DNA from: JBIOJM01 sp044450785
Lineage (GTDB): Bacteria > Planctomycetota > Planctomycetia > Isosphaerales > Isosphaeraceae
Assembly: GCA_044450785.1 (NCBI GenBank)
Contig: JBIOJM010000095.1
Location: 1-28,850, forward strand
Length of the DNA: 28,850 bases
Direction: 5' to 3'
The notes under the pieces were generated by a model, which did not search any database, was not told the DNA's origin, and saw nothing but the letters and a program-made list of their open reading frames with translations. Position 1 is the stretch's first letter; each line of letters begins with the position of its first letter. The translations under genes and the position numbers were made by a program. Below, in pieces: positions 17,559 to 27,800 of the stretch.

Positions 17559-18635
17559 ATGGCTGAGTATGGTTTCGGCATCATCGGCTGCGGCATGATC
17601 GCGGAGTTTCACACGCGGGCGATCAACGAGATCGAGAACGCGCGGGTCGTCGCGGTCTGGAGCCGCAACCCGTCCAACGGAGAGAAAATCGCGCGGCTGG
17701 CCGAGGGAGGCTGTGCGATTTTCGACGACCTCGACGCCCTGCTCGCGCAGCCGGGCCTGGACGTCGTCTGCATCTGCACCCCCAGCGGCGCCCACATGGA
17801 GCCGGCGGTGCGCGCCGCCCGAGCGGCCAAGCACGTTGTGGTCGAGAAGCCGCTCGAGATCACCCTGGCGCGCTGCGACGCGATCATCGCAGCCTGTGAT
17901 TCCGCCGGCGTGCGGCTCTGCACGATCTTCCCCTCGCGGTTCACGCCGGCCAACATCCGCCTCAAGGAGGCAATCGCCCTCGGGCGGTTCGGCCGTCTGA
18001 CCATGGGTGATACTCACGTCAAGTGGTGGCGGACGCAGCAGTATTACGACTCCGGAGGCTGGCGCGGGACCTGGCAGCTCGACGGCGGCGGTGCGCTCAT
18101 GAACCAGGCGATCCACAACGTCGACCTCCTTTACTGGCTGATGGGCGACGTCGTCTCGATCACGGCGATGGCAGCCACACTGGCTCACGAGCGCATCGAG
18201 GTCGAGGATACCGCGGTCGCCGCGCTGCGGTTTCGGAATGGGGCACTCGGCGTGATCGAAGCGGCCACAAGCGCCTATCCCGGCCTGCTGAAACGGACCG
18301 AGATCCACGGCGACCGCGGCTCGGCGCGTGTCGAGCAAGACGACATCACGCTCTGGGAATTTCAGGAGAAGGTTCCGAGCGACAACGAGGTCTACGCCGC
18401 CATGGCCGGCCCGACCGGCTTCAAGGCCGGCGCCAGCGACCCGCGCGGCATCACCCACATCGGCCATCGCGACCAGCTCGTCGACTTCCTCCAGGCAATT
18501 GACGCGGGACGCGAACCAAAGGTTGACGGCCGCGAAGGGCGCAAGTCGGTCGAGATCATCCGGGCCATTTATCGCTCGGCGGAGACGGGGCAGGTCGTCG
18601 CGCTTCCTCTGATAAGTGACCGCGATGCCCCGTAG
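17559..18635 (+). CDS. Gfo/Idh/MocA family NAD(P)-dependent oxidoreductase
   Basis: 358 aa. The N-terminal Rossmann domain has GIIGCGMIA (7-15), with the usual last glycine replaced by Ala. EKP (96-98) carries the catalytic Lys97, and MNQAIHNVDLLYW (181-193) supplies the second-domain His186 and Asp189. The family oxidises or reduces sugars, inositols and related polyols. GAGG lies 10 nt before the chosen ATG, and the protein then begins directly at the nucleotide-binding strand; an in-frame start 99 nt upstream would add residues with no family match. The downstream acyltransferase overlaps by 11 nt, so both are probably one operon. That coupling might hint at a role in envelope sugar chemistry, but the substrate is not determinable. 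Confidence 0.93.
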   Translation: MAEYGFGIIGCGMIAEFHTRAINEIENARVVAVWSRNPSNGEKIARLAEGGCAIFDDLDALLAQPGLDVVCICTPSGAHMEPAVRAARAAKHVVVEKPLEITLARCDAIIAACDSAGVRLCTIFPSRFTPANIRLKEAIALGRFGRLTMGDTHVKWWRTQQYYDSGGWRGTWQLDGGGALMNQAIHNVDLLYWLMGDVVSITAMAATLAHERIEVEDTAVAALRFRNGALGVIEAATSAYPGLLKRTEIHGDRGSARVEQDDITLWEFQEKVPSDNEVYAAMAGPTGFKAGASDPRGITHIGHRDQLVDFLQAIDAGREPKVDGREGRKSVEIIRAIYRSAETGQVVALPLISDRDAP

Positions 18636-19575
18636 CAAGACGCGCAGACCCTGGCTCGATTACCTCGCGTATCTGGCTGTGCGTTCGCTGGTCGCCTTTG
18701 CCCAGATGCTCACGATCGAGCAATCGTACGCACTGGCTCGCGGCCTGGCCTGGGTGCTCTATCACGTTGACGCGCGGCACCGCAAGGTGGGCCTGGACAA
18801 CCTGACCCACGCCTACGGTGACAGCCTGTCCGACCAGGAACGAGACCAGATCGTTCGCGGCGTCTATCGCCACTTCTGCACGATGCTCATGGAGATCCTG
18901 CACATCCCCCGGAAGCTCCACCTCAACAATTGGCGGGAGTGGGTCGTGCTGGTCGGGCACGCGCCGATCCTGGACCAGTTCATGAACGGCGACCGCCCGA
19001 TGATCTTCTTGACCGGCCATTACGGCAACTGGGAGCTGGCCGGTTATGTCTTCGGAATGTTCGGCTATCCGACGGTTTCCGTCGCGCGGACGCTCGACAA
19101 CCCTTACCTCGAGCGCTACCTCCGCTCGTTCCGGGAAAAGACCGGGCAGTCTCTGATCCCCAAGACCGGGGGTTATGAAAAGATGGTGGAGGTGCTCCAG
19201 GGCAATGGTGCCCTGTCGTTCCTGGCCGATCAGGACGCAGGCCAGCGCGGGCTCTACGTCGACTTCTTCGGCCGGCTCGCCTCGACTCACAAGGCGATCG
19301 CGCTCCTGGCCATCGAGCATCAGGCGCCGGTTTTCGTCGGCGTCGCGCGGCGGATCGGGCCCGGCTTCCGTTACGAGATCCGTTGCGAGGACGTGATCGA
19401 GCCCGCCTCTTTGACCGGCACGGCCGACGACGTCCGCATCCTCACCCAACGGTATACGTCGGCCCTGGAGCGCCTCATCCGCCAAGACCCTACCCAGTAT
19501 CTATGGCTCCATCGCCGCTGGAAGCATCAGCCGCTTCCGAGGAAAGGGGCCCTTAGAGAAAAGGATGAAGGATGA
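18625..19575 (+). CDS. LpxL/HtrB-type lysophospholipid (lipid A) acyltransferase
   Basis: 316 aa from the ATG inside the end of the dehydrogenase gene; a GTG 9 nt earlier is an alternative. The HX4(D/E) acyltransferase motif is HYGNWE (132-137), followed by SVARTLDNPYLERYL and FLADQDAGQRG, both typical of the lauroyl/myristoyl acyltransferase family. A hydrophobic N-terminal stretch (about 11-30) probably anchors it at the inner face of the membrane. It is expected to add a secondary acyl chain to lipid A or a related lipid; planctomycetes carry lipid A genes. The final KDEG and stop are encoded by AAGGATG heptamer repeats, so the C-terminus looks set by repeat insertion. Confidence 0.92.
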   Translation: MPRSKTRRPWLDYLAYLAVRSLVAFAQMLTIEQSYALARGLAWVLYHVDARHRKVGLDNLTHAYGDSLSDQERDQIVRGVYRHFCTMLMEILHIPRKLHLNNWREWVVLVGHAPILDQFMNGDRPMIFLTGHYGNWELAGYVFGMFGYPTVSVARTLDNPYLERYLRSFREKTGQSLIPKTGGYEKMVEVLQGNGALSFLADQDAGQRGLYVDFFGRLASTHKAIALLAIEHQAPVFVGVARRIGPGFRYEIRCEDVIEPASLTGTADDVRILTQRYTSALERLIRQDPTQYLWLHRRWKHQPLPRKGALREKDEG

Positions 19576-19643
19576 AGGATGAAGGATGAGTCGGAAATCG
19601 CTCTATCAGGAAAGGTTTTACTCATCCTTCATCCTTCATCCTT
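19561..19643. terminator. Heptamer-built inverted repeat between convergent genes
   Basis: Four direct AAGGATG units (19561-19588) face three CATCCTT units (19623-19643). Positions 19568-19590 and 19621-19643 are perfect 23-base complements around a 30-base loop. The loop ends in TTTTA, but neither strand has a long U-tract after the stem. It sits exactly between two converging genes, so a bidirectional transcription stop or mRNA 3'-end protector is the likely role (inferred). Confidence 0.65.
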
Positions 19644-19655
19644 GCCGTCTGACCA

Positions 19656-21187
19656 CTATTTCTCGAACATCTGGTCGACGGGAACAATGCGCACGGACAC
19701 GTCCTTGAGCGGGAAGACGGCGATCTGCTTGTCCTCGGTGAGGACGTCCTCGGGGGTCCCTTGCGTGTCGTAGGCGATCGGCGATGGTTTGCCGGAGGTG
19801 AGGAGCTCACGCAGCCGGGCGGCGTCGCGAGCGACGATCGCGACCTTCATCCCCTCGGTCTTCAGATGCTTGCGCACGGCGGCATTGACCTGGTCGACCG
19901 TGAGCTTGGGCAGCCGTTCCGCCAGCTCCGTGACCAGGTTGTGCCTCCCATGGAACTCACCATCGATCGCATCGCCCAGCCGGCGCGACAGGGTCTGCAC
20001 CCAGAGCTTGCTGTAGTTGAGCAGGAAGGCGCGGGTCGCCTCGAACTCTTGCCGGGTCAATCCATGCTCGACCAGGCGGTCGAGCTCCCAGAGGGCCGCA
20101 CGGAGAGCGAAGACCCCCTTGTCGGCGGGCACGGGCCTGATCCAGATCGAGAAGTACTGCTGACGTCGAGGATCATTCGGGACCGGGAACGTGCTTCCTC
20201 CCTCCTGGATGAAATCCTCGATGTACGAGTAATCGCCGTAATTCAAGCCGCGCTTGCCGCGGAGGTCCTGCATCAGCTTGCCGTTGAAGGTACGGTGCTC
20301 ACCCAGGTACGAGTTGGCGACGGCGAGGGCGTAGAAGTCGTCGTCGCGGCGCGTCACGTCGATCGGAAAGCCAATTGAGATGGCGGTCGCGTCGGCCGGC
20401 TTCTCCACGATGGTGACCTCCAAGCCTTTCGGGCGGCGTGGGGCCGGAAGCTTGGGAACGTCGAGGGCAAGTGAGGCGAGAAGGCCGAGTCCCTGCTGCA
20501 CCGTTCGAGCGTCGAGTCCATCGAGACCCCCCGCGATACCCAGGTGGAGCGATTCCCGAGAGTAATGGGAGCGGTGAAATGCCTTGACGTTGTCGAGCGT
20601 GATCGCTTTCAAGCCCTGGACAGTCCCCCGGTCGGGGTGGCCGTACGGGTGGTCCTTGTAGAGCTCGGTTTGCAGCGTCCACTTGCCCAATTCCTCGTCG
20701 TTGTTGCCCCGTAGATACTTGGTGACATAGTCGAGGGCCTCGTTGCGGAGCCGTTCAAAATCCTCGAGCGCGAACCGCGGCTGGGTGATCATCTCGGTCG
20801 CGAGCGGAATGTAAGCCCGCAGGTTGTCGCGGTGGACTGTGCCCGAGAAGACGGTCACCTCCTTGCGGCAGGCCCCGTCGAGCGACGCGGCGATCGGGTA
20901 GAAGGCCGCGAGCACCTGCTCGTACGTCAAGGATTTCGTGCCCCCTTCGGCGACCAGCGCGGCGGTCAACGCGGCCAGGCCCTCCTTGCCCGGTGGATCG
21001 TTTTGGGAACCGGCGCGAAAGACGAATCGAAACGCGACCAGCGCGTTGGACGGGGAGCTGAAGATGGTTGATTTCACAGGTTGAGCGGCCTTGGTGTCAT
21101 CGGAGTGCGCGCCGGGAGGTATCACGAGGGTCGCGCCGGCGAAAAGAAGGACCACCGCCGCGCAGTCGAGGAAGGAACGGCCCGTGG

Positions 21188-21191
<4 letters not shown>
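19656..21191 (-). CDS. M16 family peptidase-like protein, non-catalytic partner
   Basis: 511 aa with an N-terminal signal-like helix (DCAAVVLLFAGATLV, about 8-22). The M16 fold is evident from the domain-1 RAGSQNDPPGKEGLAALTA segment and the domain-2 region around LHLGIAGGLDG. The zinc motif HxxEH expected right after GLA is absent (LAALTAALVAEG), so it should not hydrolyse on its own. It overlaps the upstream M16 gene by 4 nt (ATGA), which decides the start and implies tightly coupled expression. The pair resembles bacterial two-subunit M16 peptidases in which one chain carries zinc and the other contributes the chamber wall. Location is probably periplasmic; substrates are unknown. Confidence 0.9.
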
Positions 21192-22546
<1,355 letters not shown>

Positions 22547-22630
22547 TCCTGATGCAGCCTCCTTGGAAACACGGGAACGTCGCGCCCGAGACTCTTCAAA
22601 ACACTCTGGGACTGACATGACACGCGCTCC

Positions 22631-23722
22631 TCAACGCGACTCGAACGTCCGTTCGGGGCCGTGCTCGCCGATCTGCACCGTGAACCTGGAGCTGTCGGGC
22701 ACGACCCGCACGCGGATGAACTCACCCCCGGCCGCGTCGTTGTTGGCGATCAATGACGGGTCCGTGTTGTCCTCGGCAGTGGTGGCGGCGTTCTTGTGGA
22801 GCTGGTAGGCCGCCTGGATCGAGGGGATCGACCGGAGCAGCTTGACCGTGGCCGGTGATCCTCCCTTGTGCGGACCGTTGTTCATGATCGCGACCACCGG
22901 TGCGACCGTCTTCACCAGGGTCGGATGGTTCGAGATGTCCATTCCATGGTGCGTCACCTGGTATAAATCGACGGGCCCGATCAAGTCGAGTGGACAGACC
23001 AGCTTTTTTTCAATGTTCCACGTGAGGTCGCCGGCATCGAAGAACTGGAACTTACCGAGAGAAAAGAGCAGAGCCAGACTGCGGGCATTGTCGGAACCGT
23101 CGACCGGCAGGTCGGGGGGAGCATTGGCGCACAAGGGATTGGACAGTTTGGCCGGGGAGTCGTCCCGCGAGCGAGCCGCGATGGCTGGGTCGATCACCTC
23201 ACCACCCGACGCCAGGACCAGGACCTTCGCTCCCTTCAGCGGCAGGGAAGCTCCCGCCTTCAACGGCTTTCGCTTGCCCGCGCTGGCTGCGCGATAGGCT
23301 TTCCCCAGCGGATCATTGGGCTTGGGACCGTCGGGGAAGTCCGGCCTCGCGTCGGGATCCTCGGGGAGACCGCGGTCCCAGAACTGACCGATCCGGATCA
23401 TCGTCGCCAATCCTCCCACACCACCGAAGTGATCCCTGTGCCAGTGGGTCGTGACCAGGTGATCGAGATGGTCACATCCCGCTACGTCTCTCAGAACGTG
23501 AACGATCCGCTTGGGGTCGCGATCCTCCAGGCCCGGCCAACCCGAGTCGATCAGGACCGACTCGCGCTCGGGGGTCACGACGAGCGTCGCCGCTCCACCC
23601 AGGACATCAACAAAGTAGATCTCCAGCGCCCGGCCCGCAACGGGCTCGGCGGCTACGGCCATGTTGCCAAAACTCAACACGGCGGTGACGATCAGACTCA
23701 ACCCATGAATCCGTGAGACCAT
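22631..23722 (-). CDS. Exported MBL-fold (ComEC-like) metallo-hydrolase
   Basis: 363 aa with a signal peptide (LSLIVTAVLSFGNMAVAA, about 8-25). The metallo-beta-lactamase zinc motif is TTHWHRDHFGG (91-101), preceded by LIDSGWPG; VTHHGMD and later strands give the C-terminal ligands. The layout resembles the detached C-terminal MBL domain of ComEC rather than a beta-lactamase. Likely substrates are phosphodiesters or other esters outside the cytoplasm, not determinable further. GGAGGTGG lies 6 nt before the ATG. It is the first gene of the likely MBL-M16-M16 operon. Confidence 0.9.
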   Translation of the reverse strand: MVSRIHGLSLIVTAVLSFGNMAVAAEPVAGRALEIYFVDVLGGAATLVVTPERESVLIDSGWPGLEDRDPKRIVHVLRDVAGCDHLDHLVTTHWHRDHFGGVGGLATMIRIGQFWDRGLPEDPDARPDFPDGPKPNDPLGKAYRAASAGKRKPLKAGASLPLKGAKVLVLASGGEVIDPAIAARSRDDSPAKLSNPLCANAPPDLPVDGSDNARSLALLFSLGKFQFFDAGDLTWNIEKKLVCPLDLIGPVDLYQVTHHGMDISNHPTLVKTVAPVVAIMNNGPHKGGSPATVKLLRSIPSIQAAYQLHKNAATTAEDNTDPSLIANNDAAGGEFIRVRVVPDSSRFTVQIGEHGPERTFESR

Positions 23723-24369
23723 GAGAGCCCACCTCCATACCTCGAAATATGCTGTACTGAGTGCGTGTTTCGCACGGAGATTCTCCAGAGGCTGCGCCGA
23801 ACGTGCTTGTCCGCGTTAGTCAGGATTCGTTCGGGAACGCGGCTTTGATCCTCACTGATTGGCGTCGAGGGTGCAAGAGAGCCGTGCCAACGCGGCAAAC
23901 ATGCCGGATTCAGCCACGCGCAGTTTAACAAGGACATGGGCGTTTCCGGCGCGATGCGCAAGCCACTCGTGACCCGTCACGGGGGGGGTACTCCTCCTTG
24001 GTGACGATTCGCACAATCTTCAGAGTTTTTTTTGGGGAATTTTTGTTGCTTCGAAGTCCATTCTTCAAGGAGGGTTAGAAATGCCGGTCGTGAATTAATT
24101 CAGCGTCGAGAATCCCCGAAACGAAATCTTTTGTATAATGGTTTTTGTGTATTAATGACTTAATGACATCCGGCGGGTAGAGAACGAAGGAACGCGCGGA
24201 TTCGTTGTCGCGAGCAAGCGGCGTTCTCGTTCCCAGTCTCGTGCGACAGTCTGCTTTGGGCCAAAACTCGGGCCCGGGCGATTTACCTCAACGATGTAGG
24301 ATATCCACCTAGCATCCCTGTTGGAATGCATGGATCGGCGCTCCTAATTGTACAGGGAGTCATCGACGC
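23723..24369. other. Long intergenic region, AT-rich towards the receiver gene
   Basis: No recognised gene. Near 23985-24001 the minus strand has a strong AAGGAGGAG followed by a GTG opening a 42-codon frame (to 23852) with no recognisable family. Plus-strand AAGGAGGG (24067-24074) stands 6 nt before an ATG that opens a five-codon frame, MPVVN (24081-24098). TATAAT at 24134-24139 could be a -10 element for the receiver gene, though no matching -35 is present. Confidence 0.45.
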
Positions 24370-24771
24370 ATGTCAGCCTCGACAATTCTCACCGTCACCA
24401 GTGATGAAACGTTCCTCGGCGTGCTTCGGCAGGAGCTTCGCGACCAGGACGGCAGGCGGGGTCGCATGATCGTGGCCGGCTCGATGGACGAAGCCAGCAG
24501 CCTGCTCGAGACGGCTCGCCCTCGGCTCATCGTCGTGCATTGGACAGGAGACGGTGCCAGCTACGGACAGTTGGACAGGCTTCTCTGGTCGACCTCGGTT
24601 CTGGCTCGCCGGACGCCGGTGCTCGTGATCGCCGAGCGATACCGGACCGACCAGGCGACCATGATGTACCGCATGGGCGTATCGGAATACATCAGCCGAA
24701 CGCATCACCTCGACCAGTTCGCCCGGGTCTTCGCCGCCTATCTTCACCCCGTGGCGATGGCGGCGGGGTAG
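24370..24771 (+). CDS. Degenerate receiver-domain (CheY-like) protein
   Basis: 133 aa, a single CheY-like alpha/beta domain with no output domain. Strand 1 and its acidic cluster read ILTVTSDETF (about 6-15). Strand 3 reads LIVVHWTGDG, with His where the phospho-acceptor Asp is expected. Strand 4, VLVIAERY, has Ala at the usual Thr/Ser site, and strand 5, EYISRTHH, lacks the conserved Lys. It is therefore unlikely to be phosphorylated in the usual way and may act as a pseudo-receiver in protein contacts. GGGAG lies about 10 nt before the ATG. No histidine kinase is nearby. It converges on the amidohydrolase gene with a 51-bp gap. Confidence 0.7.
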   Translation: MSASTILTVTSDETFLGVLRQELRDQDGRRGRMIVAGSMDEASSLLETARPRLIVVHWTGDGASYGQLDRLLWSTSVLARRTPVLVIAERYRTDQATMMYRMGVSEYISRTHHLDQFARVFAAYLHPVAMAAG

Positions 24772-24822
24772 GCCGACAAAGCCAGGGGGCGCCCAGTCCG
24801 CGGGTCGTGCCGGCTCGGGCTG

Positions 24823-27800
24823 CTATTGTCTCTCGGGCTGGGTCTGGGGCGGGCTGGAGGAGCCCGTGCCCGAGATCTTGGTCGGGGCCTGGTCGATTCC
24901 GAGCCGCGCCCTGCCGGCCCGGACCTCATCGAGCCGGCGGCGGTACTTGGCCTGGAGCTGAGTATGCCGGCTCTCGGGGCGCAGCGGCTCGCCGTCGATA
25001 AAGAGCGCCAGCACGGGCGTCGTCGGCTGGAGGAGATGGCCGGCGGTGACGACCACGTTGGCCCGTTTGCCGGGCTCCAGGGATCCCACCTGATCGGCGA
25101 CGCCGAGGATCTGCGCGGGCGTGAGCGTGACGGCGCGGAGCGCGACGTCCTCGGGCAGACCAAAGGCGACGGCGGCCGCCGCCTCGAACGGGAGGTTCCG
25201 CGCCGCGGTCTCGCCGCTCGACTTGGAATGGATCGCCACGGTCACACCTGCCGCGTGCAGCTTCGCCGGGTTCGCGTAGGCCGCGTCGTACGGGTCGTGC
25301 TCGTGTCTGGGAAGGTTGAGCGTGCCCCCGACCAGCACGGGCACTTTGGCCTGCTTGATCGCCTCCGCCACCTTCCAGGCCTCGGCCGCCCCCGAGAGCA
25401 CGGCCTTGAGCTTCAGCTCGCGGGCAATCGCCAGCGCGTCCAGGATCTCAACCGGCTGATCCGCGTGGAAGATCACCGGTTTCCGGCCGGTGGCGTAGGG
25501 GACCAGGGCCTCGAGCCTGAGATCAGGGGCAGGGGGGGCTTCACGCCGCTCGTGGGCCTTCGTCACGACCAGGTCGTAGGCGACCGCCCGGCGGAACAGC
25601 TCCTTGATCTGATCCAGGCGTTCCTTCCGCCGCTCGAGCGCTTCGGCCTCACCACCAGCCCCTGCTGGTCCCTGTCCAGGTCCGGGACGACCGGGAGCGA
25701 CTCCGGGCCTTCGCGAATCGGTCGAGCGGGGAATATAGGCTGGAATGTGGACGTTGAGCGCGACCGAATCGGCGATCACGAGCTCGCGCGGCACCCAGCC
25801 ATGCAGGTCGATCAGGCAGCTCTGGCCCGAGATGATGCCGCCGGACGGCTCCACGAACGACGTGAGGATTCCATTGGCGCGCGTCACGGGAATGTGTTCG
25901 CTGTCGGGGTGGAGTGCGGTGCTGCTCCGCAGCTCGGGCTGGAACTGGGCGGCATCGGTATGATCCTGGGTCTCGTTCAGGCTGCCGATCTCGAACAGGC
26001 CGAGCGACGAGCCGGCGTCGACCATGCCGGGCCAGATGTCCAGACCGCTCATCTCGATGGTCTGGGCCTCGGGCGGGATCGGGGTCCCGGCCGGTCCCAG
26101 CGCGGCGATCTTGCCGCCGGCGATGACCAGGGTCCCCGCCTTGATCTCCGGACCGGCGACCGGATGCAGATTCGCGCCGACCAAGGCGAAGAGATTCTTG
26201 GGCTGAGCGGCGATCTCGATCGACCGGTTCCGGACCGATTCCGGTGCGGCGGGCATCACCGAGTGCTCACCCGGACGAGCGCCCAATCCGCCGCCGGGCT
26301 CGTATCGCTGGAAGAACACTTCGCCGTCGACCAGGGCGAGCTCGCAGCGCGAGAAGGCATCGAAAGGATGGCCATTGAAGAGGACGATGTCCGCGTCCTT
26401 CCCCACCTCGATCGAGCCGAGACGCGCGTCCAACCCCAGTTCGCGGGCGGGGTTGATCGTGATCATCGCCAGGGCCTGCGTCTCGGAGACGCCGCCGTAC
26501 TTGACCATCTTGGCCGCCTCGAGATTGAGGTGGCGCATCAGCTCGGCGTCGTCGCTCTTGATGCAGACGCTCGCACCGGCCTCGGTCAGGAGCGCGGCGT
26601 TCGCGGGAATTGCGTCGTACGCTTCGAGCTTGTAGGCCCACCAGTCGGAGAAGGTTGACGCGCTCGCGCCGTGGGCGGCGATCTCGGCCGCGACCTTGTA
26701 GCCTTCCAGCACGTGCTGGAGCGACTGCACTCGCACGCCGTAGCGCTGGGCGGTCCGCAAGAGCATGAGGATCTCGTCGCTGCGGTAACAGTGGCTATGG
26801 ATCTTGATCGAGCCGTCCAGGATCCCGGCCAGCGCCTCGAGCCGCAGATCCACTCGTGGCGGTGGCCCCAGCCGGTCCGCGTGCGACGTCTTTTGGGCCT
26901 GGCGGTACTCATCCCACCTCGCGCGGTAAGCCCGGCCCTCCTCGAACGCGCGTTCGATGACCGATTCGACCCCCATCCGGGTGTTGGGAAATCGCCTTTG
27001 CGACCGGGTGACGTTCTCTCCCAGCGCGAATTTCACCCCCTGCGGTCCGCCCTTGACGATCAAGTCGCGGCCCGGTTTGCCGTACTTCAGCTTGATGACC
27101 GCATCCTGGCCGCCGATCGTGTTGGCCGAGCCGTGCAGCAACCGAGCGGTCGTCGTTCCGCCGGCCAAGGCCCGGTAGATCGCGACGTCGTCGCCGGTGA
27201 CGACGTCCTTGACCCGCACCTCCGGAACGATCGACAAGCTCCCCTCATTGACGCCTCCCTGGATAGCGATGTGAGAGTGGGTGTCGATGATCCCGGGCAT
27301 CGCGACCATCCCGGCGGCCTTGATGACCGTAACATTTGGGGGCGCCGTCACCCCGGCCCCCACGGCCTTGATCTTGCCGTCCTGAACCAGGATCGAGCCC
27401 TTGGCGATCGTCCCCCGGGTCACGGTCAGGATCGTCGCCCCCTCGATCAAGACGCTGCCGCCGGTGTGAAGGGAGGGCTTACGGTCCTGGTCGAGCTCGA
27501 CGGCCACGTCGACAAACGGGGCCGCCGGCGGCTTGCCCGTCCCCGATTTCGACGGCTCGGGCTTGGAAGCCTGCGATTTGGAGGTCGCTGATTTCACTTG
27601 GTGGGAACTGGAATCCGGATTCGTTTTGGCATCCGGGGTTTTGGAATCCCGGCCCTTGGATTTCTCGGATTGGGACGCGATCGCCGATTTCTTCTCGCTG
27701 CCCGTCTCCTGCCGCTTCGCTCGCGCGACCAAATCCTCGACACCAACCGATCCCACGATCTTGCCACTCTTCTGAAGATCGTCGACTTTCTTCAACACGG

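Noticed and set aside
17427..18638. Minus-strand open frame of 403 codons
   Set aside because: Antisense to the Gfo/Idh/MocA dehydrogenase, whose catalytic motifs are intact on the plus strand.
19561..19643. CRISPR-like array
   Set aside because: The repeats are 7-base units directly abutting, without spacers and present in both orientations; this is a tandem/inverted simple repeat.
24826..26658. Plus-strand open frame of 610 codons
   Set aside because: Antisense shadow of the amidohydrolase, with no recognisable motif and low-complexity Arg/Gly/Asp content.
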